Both the position numbers and the translations under genes were made by a program. Shown one piece after another: positions 1-10,450 of a DNA stretch of 64,000 bases. Source of the DNA: Phymatolithon calcareum. Its lineage: Eukaryota > Rhodophyta > Florideophyceae > Hapalidiales. Where the stretch lies: positions 2,666,001-2,730,000 of the forward strand of contig OZ345357.1 in the NCBI GenBank assembly GCA_977006965.1, in the 5' to 3' direction. Within the stretch, counting starts at the first letter, position 1. Each line of letters opens with the position of its first letter. The notes below the pieces were generated by a model. It was not told where the DNA came from, did no database searches, and saw only the letters and a list, made by a program, of their open reading frames with translations.

Positions 1-740
1 TCGACGGAAGAAAAAACATTTCATGAGGTTCAGCGACAATCCAGCGCCTTGCAAGGTCTCTCGGATCTCTTTCACGTGACCTACGTGGTCGTCGAAGTTG
101 TCTGAGAATATGATGATGTCATCAAGGTACACCAGACAAGACTTCCATTTGAATCCCGCGAGGAGAATGTCGATCGTGCGCTGGTACGTGGCCGGTGCAT
201 TGCATAGGCCGAAGGGCATTCGAATCCATTGGAAGGTGCCAGCATGTGTAGTGCAAGAGTCGGCTGTTGCGGTTTGTAAGCGTCATTTGATTTTTCCGTT
301 TACTACACGCGTAGTCCGTCAGCAGGTCCCTTAATATTTTCGGAGTGGACAGATAACCGGTATGGTACGTAGGACTGACTAAGGTTCATGGTACGATATG
401 ATACGTAGGATTTGGCATATAAGCCGTGAAGGCACCATTCAGTAGAAGGCAGGTTGATCTGACGCCGGAACTTGCTCTCTTGATCAACGGTTTCTCACTC
501 GACCAGGTCGTGTTCCACGCTTTTTGGGGTTGATTGCACTTCAGTATGGCATGTGAATGCCGTTTTGTGCTGGTCTTCCTCACTGATTGGAATTTGCCAA
601 GATCCCGAGTTGCAGTCGAGCGTCGAGAAGAACTGTGCTGTTCCGAGGCTGTCAAGACAGTCCTCTATACGCGGGAGAGGGTACTTGTCCTTCACAGTCA
701 CGGCCTTTAAACGCCTGTAGTCAATGTAGAACCTCATTGA
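1..740 (-). pseudogene. gypsy A reverse transcriptase fragment
   Basis: Translated on the minus strand, 740-495 gives the fingers/palm start (IDYRRL...VKDKYPLPRIEDCLD, then FFSTLDCNSGSWQIPI), and 245-1 gives the palm with MPFGLCNAPATYQR and the catalytic YLDD box (LVYLDDIIIF). About 250 bp between them (245-495) no longer reads as RT and carries a short repeated motif (ggtacgtaggact / gatacgtaggatt near 361-408), so this part is rearranged or holds an insertion. The two parts lie in different frames. No functional protein is possible. Confidence 0.85.
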
Positions 741-842
741 CCCGTCTGATTTTGGGACGAGAATGGCCGGGGTGGCTCAGGCTGAGCGCGATGGCGCGAT
801 CAGGTCTGACTCAAGAATCTCTTCAACATTCTGCTGAATGAC

Positions 843-1240
843 CTATTGTGATACGTTACCGATGCTATAGGGCTGCGCAAATGCGGAGCGAGCACCGGGG
901 ACAAGATTAATGCGGTGCTCGGTGACATTCACTCGGCCGACGCGACCATTCCACATGTGGGCGAAGGGCTTCAGCATATCACGGACCTTTGTTTGCTGCT
1001 CCTGGGAGATCTCGTGTAATTCGATGTCGTTCTCAGTCAGAGGACACTTTGGCGCGGCGATAGATGGTTCACGGTCTTGGAAGACCATGTCTGACTCGCC
1101 ACCCCCTCCTTCAAAAGTAACGGCGTGAACCGCGAAATTAAACGCTGCCTTTACTGCGTGTCTGATACACATGCCCTTGGGGAGAACGACGGGCGTTATG
1201 CCAAAGTTGGTGACTTTGACGTGAAATGGAATGTTGGGGC
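843..1240 (-). pseudogene. gypsy A protease-RT linker
   Basis: The minus strand reads a segment ending in TEHRINLVPGARSAFAQPY, the conserved stretch just before the RT domain in Ty3/gypsy polyproteins (in intact elements it reads as TEHxIDLxPGARPxRxxPY). It joins the RT fragment to the protease fragment and shows that they belong to one element. It is frameshifted relative to both neighbours. Confidence 0.7.
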
Positions 1241-1244
1241 GGAC

Positions 1245-1960
1245 TCAGGCCATTGGCCATGACGGTGCGATATTTGTCAAACGTGGCCTGCGAGGCCTCA
1301 AGTAACCGAAGACCGTGCTGGTTACAATGAGCTTGACTAGGTGTTCGTGGCCAGGGTCGAGCGTCGTACGTTTGGCACAACGAATGGCCGTCAAACCCGA
1401 AGATGCTCTCTTAGATGGAGTCATCTGTTCGGGCAAGGTATGCCGCACAGGGGCTACTGAGCGACGGCAGATTATTTCTACCGATGTCTCGTCGAGAAGG
1501 AGGACCGAACGCTTCTGGACTTTGATGTCCTCAATCGCTTGGTCAATGTACTGACATCCGAGAATGGCGTTCGCGCCAAGATTGCGGGTGATGACAAACG
1601 GCGTCCTTGTTGACTGCTCGGCGACTTGAACGGTCAAGTTAGCTATGCCGAGCACGTCCAAGCGGTGGTTTGAGGCGCTTTCAAAGTTCACGATCTCGCG
1701 AGATCTTTCATGAGAGGCGAGAACGTCGGCCGGGACTAGATCAGCGCGAATGAGGTTCGGACCCGCACCGATGTCTAGCATAGATAGACGAGGTGTCAGG
1801 TATTTAGGACCACTACTGATCATCGCGGAGATCTTGTAATTGAACCTGGACAAGTGGTAGATTGGATCGGCACGGTACTGCATTATGGTCATTTCTTTCG
1901 GCAGACCTAAGGGGGCACCTGTCGCACAAGCAGAGTTTGGTGGACAAATGGCATTATATT
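1245..1960 (-). pseudogene. gypsy A aspartic protease region
   Basis: The open stretch contains MLDIGAGPNLIRADLVP, matching the retropepsin active-site pattern (D-T/S-G-A/S), with Ile where Thr is usual. About 80 residues later NLGANAILGCQYID matches the second conserved strand (ILG). The same landmarks occur in family B at 6,370-6,590, so the assignment is supported by two related copies. The Asp-Ile-Gly-Ala change and downstream frameshifts indicate decay. The extended N-terminal part of this open frame (beyond 1,960) belongs to the neighbouring pogo-like sequence and is read-through. Confidence 0.7.
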
Positions 1961-2099
1961 GAGAGGGGGGGAACGTAACGGAAAGTTTTGTGACCCTGGA
2001 TATCGAAGGCAGGTTGAGAAGCATGAGAAGGGGAACGACCGAAAAAATTGTTTCTTGAACAGAAGCAGATCGGCAGGAAGAGGAAGATCCCGAGGTGCG

Positions 2100-3345
2100 G
2101 GCACGGAACGCTCCCCGGCGGGCGAGTTTCTTTACCGTCTCCGACCCGCATCTAGTTTTCCGGCTTGGGCTGTGGGATCGCGTCTTTTTTTGCCAGCTTT
2201 TTAGAGATCTGGGCCGGAGCTCGTCCAATGGAGATGAGCCAGAGCTTCTGCTAGTCTTGAAGGACTTGATTCGGGAGCCAACTGAGAAATGAAACCTTCT
2301 ACTTCTGAAGTCACTTGGGTTTCGACATCAATTGGGTTCATAAGAGCATTCTTTTCAACCTCCACGGCGAGCGAAGTCGATTCGAGTGCACGAGGCTGTT
2401 CTTCTATTTGCCGCTCTTTCTCTCTTCTCAGTGCGTCTTTTAGTATGTGATCGCTGTTTTGTTTAACTAATCTAGTCTTTCTCTAGCAATTGTAGATTGT
2501 TGAAGCCGGGATTTCGCACCAGATTGCTTCTGCCCACCTCATGGCCACTAGTTGGTCAATCTTTTAGACGTATTTTACTTCGGCATGAATGAAATCCAAT
2601 GCACGCATGTACTGCTTTTTGCGGTATCGCTTTGTCAGAGACGCAATAATTCGTGCGTCCATTGGTTGCAATCGAGACGTCGTGTCAGCAGCAAGGGATT
2701 CAACGTACACGTTTCGCAGAGTAGGTAAAGTTTTGCGCTGTGCCGTGAGTACTGCAATTGTCAGTAAGCAGAATAGCTTTTCGACCTGCTGTGCTCTCTA
2801 TGTAGGCGTCAAATATGTGCAGTCAGTTAATAAAATTCCATTCGCATCCGCGATTTCTTATTAAATTAATAGTCGAAACCGAACTCTTGGCCAGTCTTTC
2901 CTTTAAAAGCCCGTAGCTTTCGGGATTTCCGTTTACCACAAGAGGATACTTCACTTCCATCTGTAAGATGAACTTTATCCTTCTTCCTTCCGCTCATTTG
3001 TTCATGCGCCATTGTTGAATCCGGCGCCAATCGGTAAAGAGTCCGGTTTCGTCTGCGCTCCAAATGTCTTTCAGCGCGTAATTTGTGAGCTTCTCTTGCA
3101 CACCAGGAAAGCATTCAGATATGGCTGTTTCGTCGGCATCTGCAGCTGTTCCATGAAGCTGGAAACAGTTCAGTTTGTACCACTTCTGGAATTTTCAAAG
3201 CCAGCCATTAGAGAAATGAAGCTCAACTCTCTCCTTTTCTGGTAGATGGTTATTGATTTCTGTTAAAATTCGTCTGCCTTTTTCCTTGATGACTTCCCCG
3301 TTTACGCAAATGTTTTTCGCTTGCTGAGTTTGTATCCGCGATAGG
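2100..3345 (-). mobile_element. pogo/jerky-type DDE transposon remnant
   Basis: Read on the minus strand, this stretch gives the parts of a CENP-B/jerky/Tigger transposase in correct order. (1) 3,345-3,195: the end of a CENPB-type helix-turn-helix (NGEVIKEKGRRILTEINNHL, then FSNGWL). (2) About 3,065-2,870: the DDE catalytic core, with ADETGLF in one frame followed by YRLAPDSTMA, GRKKDK and FKGKTG in another. (3) About 2,760-2,480: the tail, with TTSRLQPMDARIIASLTKRYR and MRWAEAIW. Frameshifts and stops lie between parts. The N-terminal psq-type HTH is missing where the sequence abuts gypsy integrase at about 3,345, so one of the two elements was cut by the other. The left end and terminal repeats could not be fixed. 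Confidence 0.75.
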
Positions 3346-3837
3346 AGCGGAAGTTCCAATGCAGATCCAGCGGTTGGGTTGCGGGGAACAGCTTCAACCA
3401 CTGAATGTGGCGACGGAGCTTCACGGGCTCCTTTAAAGGATGCAAGATCGCACGGTGAGGACAACGTCAAGGGCTATAGACGGCCAGTAAAACTCTCGAC
3501 GCAACGTCTAGTACATTCGTGTCGTACCCGGATGGCCGGAAAGCCTTCTATATTGCGCCAAGTGCAGTACAGGGCGTCTAAAGGCCGGGAAAACAGCAAT
3601 CTGATAGTAAACGTCAGTGGGTACGACACGAACAAGAAGACCACGGTCATCACGCTTGAACCTGGCCAACAGGCCGTCGTCCACATTAAATGCGAGTACG
3701 CAGCACCAGGGGTCGGAAGACTGGGCCTCGATGTACTCTTCAATCGAGATGGGGCTGTGTTCCGTTGCTTCTAGGACAGCCGCAACTGGCAATGCTGGTG
3801 GGGCCAAGTCTTCTGAGAAGGACAAGAAGTCCTCCAC
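3345..3837 (-). pseudogene. gypsy B integrase N-terminal fragment
   Basis: The minus strand reads an integrase zinc-binding (H2C2-type) segment: LHLAQYRRLSGHPGTTRMY, where intact relatives have HxxxHxGxxKM/RM. After a frameshift comes VKLRRHIQWLKLFPATQPLD, matching the stretch just before the catalytic core (LKLFPATEPLD in related elements). The DDE core is absent because the pogo-like sequence begins at about 3,345. A stop lies near 3,474. Confidence 0.75.
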
Positions 3838-3855
3838 CCATTCGAAGTCGGCTTG

Positions 3856-4296
3856 CTACGGTGGGTCGAACGTGTGCTCTTGTCCGAGCGCAGTTTCAAT
3901 TGCTACGCACGGTAGGTCCAGATCTGGTCCAAAGGGACAGTCGCCGTACGTTGATAGGCGCAAGATCGAGTCGGCGATCGTGTTCTCGGCTCCTTCTTGT
4001 AATGCACCTTGAAGCGATGCCCCATCAAAATGAGGCGCCAACGTGCGAGGCGATTTGGGTAAACAGATCGAACTTCTCCAATTGCAGGTACGGTTGGAGA
4101 ATTTACAAGGCCATATGATGGCCAAGCATTCCTTCTCGCCAGAAGAGTAATTTTTCTCTTCCGCTCGGAGCTGTCGACTGCAGAAGCCAAGCGGGTATCG
4201 CTTACCGACTTCGTGTGTTTGAAAGAACACACAGCGAATCTGGTGGCCAAAGGCATCTGTGTCTACTGAGTAGCGGGAGTACCACTTTGCGCGCAT
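3856..4296 (-). pseudogene. gypsy B RNase H fragment
   Basis: The minus strand gives YSVDTDAFGHQIRCVFFQTH and RYPLGFCSRQLRAEEKNYSS, then EKECLAIIW. These are the first and second conserved blocks of a gypsy-type RNase H (D-T-D-A-S, then E-x-N-Y-S-x-x-E-K-E-C-L-A). The Asp and Glu that bind metal are present in this stretch. The segment is separated from its RT by about 570 bp of foreign sequence. Confidence 0.8.
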
Positions 4297-4870
4297 GAAA
4301 TTTCTTTCAGGCGAGCGAACTCCTCCTGGTTGGATATACCAGGAGGTGAACTGGTTCAGCCTTGTTGGTAAATGAAGTACCTGATATGGATTTAGCCAAA
4401 CTTTCCAAACGGCGAGATGACTTGGATGGAATCAGCGATTGTCTTCCTAGATTCACAGCCAGAAGCAGGATCTTTGGAGGATAATCGGTTCCACGATTGT
4501 AGTGCTTAAAAGGTCTATGAATCGATAGCTGTGTCCACGACGAGTGGAACACACCGTCTCCGGCGTTTGGTATTAGCCGCACTAGCTCTTGCCAGAATTC
4601 TTAATGAGGTTTGGTTTTCTTCCTATTGCTTGGGTTCCTTCTCAGTGAGGAACTCCCAGCAAGATTTTATATCTGTTCTGTAACTCTGATTTCGTCACAA
4701 AATCTGGGTAAACACTTGTGTTCCTAGTGAACACGAAAGACAACTATCACGAAATCAGTCCAATGAATACTACTGCAATAAACGCAATAAATATTGCGTG
4801 TCTCGAGCAAAGGATGACTGCCGTTGCAGTCCACGTAGAATATCATGAACTTGGACAACACCCCACCTGA
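4297..4870. other. unidentified ~570-bp insertion inside gypsy B
   Basis: The RT-RNase H connection region (ending about 4,875 on the minus strand) and the start of RNase H (4,296) should be nearly adjacent, but this stretch lies between them and matches no gypsy domain. It opens with a hairpin at 4,322-4,346 (CCTCCTGGT ... ACCAGGAGG). I found no clear target-site duplication and no coding potential. It could be a short non-autonomous element or a solo LTR; neither is shown. Confidence 0.4.
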
Positions 4871-4874
4871 TTGC

Positions 4875-5592
4875 TCAACAGCAAGCCTCGGAGGGACAAC
4901 CACAGAACGGGCCGCGAAGCTAATGCATTCTTCAGTAGGCTAAACGCGGCCAAGCGGCGATCATCCAGCACGGGGGGCTTGGGCCCCTGTTCATTCTTTA
5001 GGAGCTTGTTGAGCGGCGCTGCTACACGAGCAAAGTTTGCGATAAACTGTCGGTAGACGTTGCAAAGTCTAAGGAAGAAACGGAGCTCCGTTTAGTTCGT
5101 CGGGGTTTTCAACCCTTGGATGTTGTCGTTGTTGCGGTTCGCCACCTCATGAAGGCCTGGCCGGATTTTATGGCCAAAGTAGTTCACTGAGCGGTCAAAG
5201 AAGATGCATTTTTCAACTTCAGAGAGATACCGTCCGCCTTCAATGCGCACAGAATCCGTGACGTGTCGTAGGTGGTCGTCGATCGAAGCCGAAGAGATGA
5301 TGATGTCGTCGGTGTACACCAGGCACGACTGCCATGTAAACCGAGCAAGAATGATGTCAATAGTTCGTTGGAACGAGGCCGGAACGTTTGTCAGGCCTAA
5401 CGGCGTCTTCTTGAACCGGAAAGTGCCGCTGTGACAGGCGGTCTTCGTCGCGAATGGGGATCTGACAGAACCCCCAGTTGGAGTCCAGAGTGGTGAAGAA
5501 CATAGCGTCGCCCAGGGAGTCGATGCACTCATCCATACGAGTTCTTCATGTAAAGGGCGTTCAGGCGCCGTTAATCCACGCAGAATCACCAC
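4875..5592 (-). pseudogene. gypsy B reverse transcriptase and connection
   Basis: Minus-strand translation shows the palm (FKKTPLGLTNVPASFQRTID, then LVYTDDIIIS, the YxDD catalytic box) and the thumb (YFGHKIRPGLHEVANRNNDN). After a frameshift near 5,090 follows the RNase H connection (FLRLCNVYRQFIANFARVAA, then PLNKLL). The fingers portion upstream of 5,500 is in a different frame. The catalytic YTDD is intact, but the frame is not. Confidence 0.85.
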
Positions 5593-5671
5593 TGTCCGTC
5601 CGGTTTACGGACAATGACAACCGGGGAGGAACTCTCCGACGATGCGGGCTCGACAACATCCAAGCGTAACA

Positions 5672-6780
5672 TTACTTCCACTTCGGTCTTTTCGACCTGC
5701 CGGACCTTATGCCTCCCGCGATGGGGGGCAGACGCACGGGTCGAGCGCCAGCCTCAAGATCGATTCGGTGTTCGGTGACCTTCACGGTTCCCAGACGACC
5801 CTGCCACGTGTCTTCGAGCTCACAGAGGATATCGCAGACCTGGCATCGTTCGTCGTCCGACAGGTGGTCCAATTTAACATCATCCACCGTCACGCGCTCG
5901 CGCACGGCGGGCGACTCAAACATCCGTGCCGCTAATCTGGCCTGTGCATCGTCATCAGGTAAGGCCCGTGCGAGGCCAGAACGCGCAGGCACTTCGCGGT
6001 CCGGTGGCAGAGGGTCAATATTGATCGTGAATATTTTTTCCGGGCCGGTAGCGCCAGGGCCAAGACTTCTTGTTTTGCAAGTGTCACATCCGCGGACAAA
6101 AGCTGGCGACCAAAGGCGCCGCACACCACCTGAACAGTCCCTTCGGCACCGGACGGGATAACCGTTCGTCGTGCTAATCGCACTTGCCAAAGTCGAGGGG
6201 CCCGATCTTACCAGTGGGGTCTCAGTCGTTGACCGGTCGCTTGGGACCATTTGGGGCCGGCCCCTGATCGTAACCCTAGTTCCATCTTCCAACTCGATTA
6301 ACTTTCCCGGAGGACGCACTAGTTTCACATGTTTGTCGATTAACGTGCAGCCCAAGAGGGCATCGGCCCCGCGTTTCCGCACCATATCGAATGGTTGGTG
6401 GACAGAGTACGACGCGACTTTGACTGTTAATGTCACACTTCTCACGGTATGCAGGCGGTGATTTGAAGCAGACGCCATGTTGGCGAAGTCACAGCTGTCA
6501 TCACACGAACGAGTAACGCCGGGGGAAGGAGGTCCGCGCGGACCAAGTTGAGCCCCGCTCCAGTGTCCAACACCGTGATCATTGGTCGGAAGGACCGTGA
6601 ATCCGGCCATATGGAGGCCTCTACCTTGTAATTGTGTGCCCACAGGAAGCACACCTGGGACAGGTGGTACTGCGAGGCGGCCAGCCATGTCAGAAGTCCT
6701 AACGGCCGAGACATGATAACCGGAGTTGAGGCTCCTTCATTCGGGGGCTTGCGCGGTGGCCTCGAGGGCTCACAGCGCAT
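5672..6780 (-). pseudogene. gypsy B protease and linker
   Basis: The minus strand contains MITVLDTGAGLNLVRADLLP (retropepsin active site D-T-G-A) and, about 80 residues on, RGADALLGCTLIDK, the second protease landmark. Later, VTEHRIDLEAGARPVRLPP is the pre-RT linker. The DTGA site is intact here, unlike in family A. The frames shift around 6,440 and 6,170. Confidence 0.75.
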
Positions 6781-7344
6781 CCCAAATCAGTTTTCCTGGG
6801 AGAAGTTCGATTCGGAACTTTTGGCCCGTAAACTCCTTTGTTTGGGCTCCACCATAGTGACTCCTTGTGCCGAACCTCCCGGAGGACGCATCGTCCTTGG
6901 GAATGCAATGGGGCTTTTCTCGTTCGGAATCGCGACCAACACGTCTCCAACCCTCTCTCGCCCTGCAGTCACCGGTGGTGCAGCGCCCACGCAGCGCATC
7001 TCCTGCTGCTGGTGCTGTTACAGGACCTTGAAGTTCGGGTCTTGAGCCGGACGGTTCCGATGAGGGCACTGTGGGAGCCGGTGTCCTATGCCAAGAAAGG
7101 AGTAGCAAACGTCAATGTGAGCTCGTGGGGAGTTCACCCACCCTGGTCGGGCAGGATTCGTCGCCGACTGCATCTGTGCGCCCACGACCGGCGAACAGTC
7201 TAATGCCCTTTCCGTTGCTGTTGTCAGTACCTGGGAGGGATAGCGTCCCGGCTGACCAAATGAGCTTCATGACAGCCCGGCGGTAACACTTGGTCGTACC
7301 GAGTATCCAGCGACGGATCATTTGAGCAGCAATCGTGACGGGGC
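6780..7344 (-). pseudogene. gypsy B region between gag and protease
   Basis: Minus-strand open frames run through this interval without a recognisable domain. The right end (to 7,345) reads directly into the gag frame at 8,766 once the LINE and one copy of its 14-bp duplication are ignored, which is why I place it in the gypsy element. A zinc knuckle (CCHC) expected here could not be found. Low-complexity Pro/Ser-rich sequence dominates. Confidence 0.55.
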
Positions 7345-7358
7345 GTCTGCTCATAGGG
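7345..7358. repeat. LINE target-site duplication, left copy
   Basis: GTCTGCTCATAGGG, identical to 8,752-8,765. One copy belongs to the original gypsy B sequence; the other was made by LINE insertion. Confidence 0.9.
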
Positions 7359-8751
7359 GAAATTGTAGGTTTTTATTTTAGAAGCCCTCAACGCCGGTAT
7401 TCACCAACACCAGAGCAGCTTCCCGTTCATATTGCCATCTCATTACCCAATCAGATCACATTACACTATCATTTCTTCTAACATATGGATTTCCAAGGCT
7501 AAAAGTTTGTCAATCGCCGTTTTCGTCCCTTTTTCCCAAGATTCTTCTGCTCTTGGACTTGTCAAATTTCGTTGTAGAGTTTTCAGATTCTCTTCCGCGA
7601 CCTCGTTGAAATGTTCAATGTACGACTCTGCTCTTCGTGGTGGGAAGCGGCCAAAGAACCACTTAACTGCTAGGAGTCGGTGTTTCCTGGATCGAATTTG
7701 GAGTACCGGGCTTGCTTTCTCCGTAGTATCGACAGTAATTTTTTTCTCTTTTTCTTCTTCCTTTTCCATCCATTCCTGTCGTCGGCGGTGGCTCTCGTGT
7801 TTCTGGGTCACCAGCCCTCGTACGGCTCGCTCGGTACTGCCTCTTAAGAGCTCATGCTCTTGCAGATAGCGGATATCCCTCTCTGCTTGCTGTATGTCCC
7901 CTTCTTTTCCTGCGTAATTTGCTTCCTTCTCGATTTCGTCCTTCCCTCGTATAAGCCTCTGTGCGAAGTGCTCTCCGAGTTGCGCTCTTCTTATCTTTGG
8001 TAGAGTAATTCTGCAGAGGGCTCGCATTCGGGCGTGCAATCGTTTCGCGTAGTTACCGAAGGCAACAGAGTAGAACAGACCCTCCGCTTGGTTGATCTGC
8101 GCTTCGACTGAGTTTGTCCATGGTGTGAGGTGTATCGCGTACTCCCATCTGCATTGCACAAGAGCCTTGTACATTGCTATGTTCTTGGTAGTAGCTAGTC
8201 CTTGCGCTTGGACTCCCAGGTCTTTCAGTCCCATGATGATTCCTTCGCCGCGTTGATGCGCTTTAGTGTTGCGTGGTGGGTTACTCCCGTGTTGTCGATC
8301 GTGGTTCCCAGGTATTCCAGTAGGCGGGTTTCGTGGAGCTCCTGGCCTGAGAGCCGGAACTTGCGCTTGAATAATCCAGGATAGATAAGCACTTCGCTTT
8401 TTCCTTTCTTAGTGTTCCATGTCATTCCATTTTCTGTGGCCCAGCTCGTCGCTGTATCCAAAAGCCATTGCATGCCATCGGAATTGGCGGTTTGGAGCTG
8501 CACGTCGTCCGCGAAAAGTATCGCGGGGTGCTTCGACATATGTCGAGGTGCTTTTTCCATAGCTAACGCGAATGTGTCCATGAACAAGTTGTACAAGCAG
8601 GGGCTCAGGGGCGATCCTTGGGGGACTCCGCGGTCAATAAGGAGCCACTTCTTTTCCTCGTCTCCGGCCGTTGTAATCCAGGATGGTTTGAGCAGGTATC
8701 TGACCATCTCCGCTAAGTCTGCTGGTAGGCATTTGTCCACACGCTTCTGGA
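7359..8751 (-). mobile_element. 5'-truncated non-LTR retrotransposon (LINE) with 14-bp TSD
   Basis: This 1,393-bp insertion is bounded by a perfect 14-bp direct repeat, GTCTGCTCATAGGG, at 7,345-7,358 and 8,752-8,765. The minus strand encodes the second half of a LINE reverse transcriptase and its C-terminal extension. The 3' end (left side) is A/T-rich (tttttatttta at 7,370-7,380), as expected for a LINE tail. The 5' end is cut inside the RT domain, typical of target-primed reverse transcription that stopped early. It sits inside gypsy B, so it is younger than that element. Confidence 0.93.
7461..8751 (-). pseudogene. LINE reverse transcriptase, C-terminal half, frameshifted
   Basis: The first frame (8,751-8,225) has RGVPQGSPLSPCLYNLFMD, the RT motif B (QGSPLSP), and ILFADDVQL, the catalytic F-A-D-D box, followed by the thumb (LLEYLGTTID). 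Near 8,230 the reading moves to another frame (8,234-7,461), which holds a long, charged C-terminal region with KEEEKEKK-type runs and no recognised domain. One frameshift therefore separates otherwise open halves, so decay is mild and the insertion fairly recent. Non-LTR RTs use FADD, whereas gypsy RTs use Y-x-DD, which separates the two types here. Confidence 0.88.
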
Positions 8752-8765
8752 GTCTGCTCATAGGG
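8752..8765. repeat. LINE target-site duplication, right copy
   Basis: GTCTGCTCATAGGG, identical to 7,345-7,358. It flanks the truncated 5' end of the LINE. Confidence 0.9.
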
Positions 8766-10450
8766 AACACCTGCTGGTCGGACGCTTGCTGACGGGGATC
8801 TACATAGAACTATTGAGAGTGGGCTTCCTTCCCTTGAGGCCAAATCGCCAAGGCTTGGCCAGGCCGCGTGCGTTTCCCGAGGAGGGCGCGGTGCGATTCA
8901 CCAAGGGCCTGCGCCCACCTGACGAATTTGTCGAAAGGCACCCCTCCCCATAGCGTCCTGTTGCTCAGGATGACGGACCTGATGTCGGCCTGCGTCCCGA
9001 GGATGAACCGAGTAATGAGCTGGTTCTCCGACAACACGTTCCCGCATTGGCGCGCAGAGTCACGAAGCCGTAGACCAAATCATCGCTCATTCTCCTTGTC
9101 CCCTGCGACAGGCGGTCACACTCGGCCACAGCAGAGCTAATGACCTCCCCGGTTGCGAACGCCTTGAGAAGGTGTTGTACCCGCTCTCCATACTATGGCG
9201 TGTGAGCCTGTGGAACTGACCAATCATGGCCAACACCTCATCCCCGGAACGTTGGCTGGTGTTCAAGAGGCGGTAACGCCGATAAGAGAGGGCTTGATTA
9301 AAGCTCTCGTGAGAGCACTTGAGCTCCTTGAGGCCTCTGTACTTGGGGCCCTTGCCCATCGATGAACGTTCAGCCTCTTGGGCCCTTTCTCGGTGGGCTC
9401 TATGTGCCCTTCTCTTAGCACTACGCGCCCTCCAGCAGGGGTCTCGACGGTCTCTAGGTTCGCAACGCTTCCCTATGGAGCCGCTTCCGTCGGACCGGGC
9501 ACCGGACTCCGACGAGGAGGAGTCCTCTGACGAGTTCTGGGAGCCGTCGAGCGACGAATGCTTCATTTGAAGCGAAAGGGAGATGGGCTAATCAATGACC
9601 GTTTTCTGATCGTTATCGATAAAATGTCGTCTTGTCCTAGCCGCCGGTGCCGCCACGTAGCGGCGACAGATTTCGACTTGATCTTTGAACTGCACGTCAA
9701 TGAACGAGACTGAGTCATGAGTGGCGAAGTGTGACGTTCGCTCAGCGAGCCGTCCTTCGAGCTCCAAGGTCATGGATTGCATGATATTTTCTTGAATGAC
9801 AACGGAGCGGCCTTGGATTGCCTCGGGGAGATTGGCGTCGATCGCCGCATTGACAGTCTCTTCGATCGTCGACAGAAGCTCCCTCATTTTGGAAGAGATC
9901 TGAGCGATTGCGGCCACCAGGTACTCGGGGTTCCCGTAGTTGGCCTTCCCGATCCTTCCCCAGGCTGCGTCCAGCTCTGTTCGGGGGACACCGATGTCCG
10001 TCCGATCACGATTTGTATCTCCGGGGACGTTGGCGCTCCCTGGAGCGGCGGCGCCTTCATCGCCCTGAGGGGTCTCTTCAGATGACATCAGGCCTGGATG
10101 ATCGGCCGACGCACTGGCGGACACATCCACCGCCGTCGATCGCGGCCCAACGGCTGTAGGGTCAAAGTTTCCGTGAGCCGACCGCATCGACGAGTCGTCT
10201 TCGTCGTCGTCGAAGGCAGCGCGCAGGAACTACTCTGGTCTAACGGGTTCTGAAGTGGGTATAACGACTGGTCTGCCGTACCGAGCCTCTATCTATTCAG
10301 CCCGCATCTGGAAAGCTCGGGTGGAGCTGGTTCGGGGCCCCTTGTTGGTCATGTTGGCTTTCTTGCACGTGGAGATCTGTGCTACTTGTTCCGTCGAGAG
10401 CTTGGGATCATGGTAAGGCAGATTTGCCGAAGGATCGCGAGCGTTTGCGA
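8766..10450 (-). pseudogene. gypsy B gag-like region
   Basis: Three minus-strand open stretches (10,187-9,588; 9,566-9,087; 9,037-8,810), plus a leader from about 10,450, form a long gag-like polypeptide broken by stops near 10,298 and 10,230 and by frameshifts. The middle carries a helical segment about 150 residues long (YRRYRLLNTSQRSGDEVLAM), and the end has LSENQLITRFILGTQADIRS, which resembles the retrotransposon gag core. The N-terminal third is Ala/Ser/Thr-rich with an amphipathic stretch. Assignment rests on position before protease and on general gag-like pattern. Confidence 0.6.

Larger units (their letters stand above)
1..1960 (-). mobile_element. Ty3/gypsy retrotransposon remnant, family A (protease to RT)
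   Basis: The minus strand carries, in order from 1,960 down to 1, a retropepsin-like segment, a protease-RT linker and reverse transcriptase, which is the Ty3/gypsy pol order. The RT part runs off the left window edge, so RNase H and integrase would lie outside. Several frameshifts and stops separate the segments, so this copy is dead. No LTR is visible. It resembles family B at 3,345-10,450 in the protease region but differs at many residues, so the two are separate families rather than copies of one element. The right-hand junction with the pogo-like remnant is placed only to within about 150 bp. Confidence 0.85.
3345..10450 (-). mobile_element. Ty3/gypsy retrotransposon remnant, family B (gag to integrase)
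   Basis: From right to left on the minus strand come gag-like sequence (10,450-8,766), protease (about 6,780-6,250), linker and RT (about 6,250-5,092), RNase H (about 5,090-3,856, with an insertion) and integrase zinc-binding region (3,837-3,345). Reading continues from gag into pol only when the LINE at 7,359-8,751 is set aside. Integrase is lost beyond its zinc finger where the pogo-like remnant starts, and no 3' LTR remains. No 5' LTR or primer-binding site could be recognised near 10,500-11,000. Many stops and frameshifts show that it is inactive. Confidence 0.85.

Noticed and set aside
98-334. Plus-strand open frame at the left edge
   Set aside because: It is the antisense of a clear gypsy RT (MPFGLCNAPATYQR, YLDD) on the minus strand.
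9319-9570. Plus-strand frame ending in a Ser/Glu-rich tail
   Set aside because: Antisense shadow of the gag-like region; its composition mirrors the minus-strand reading.
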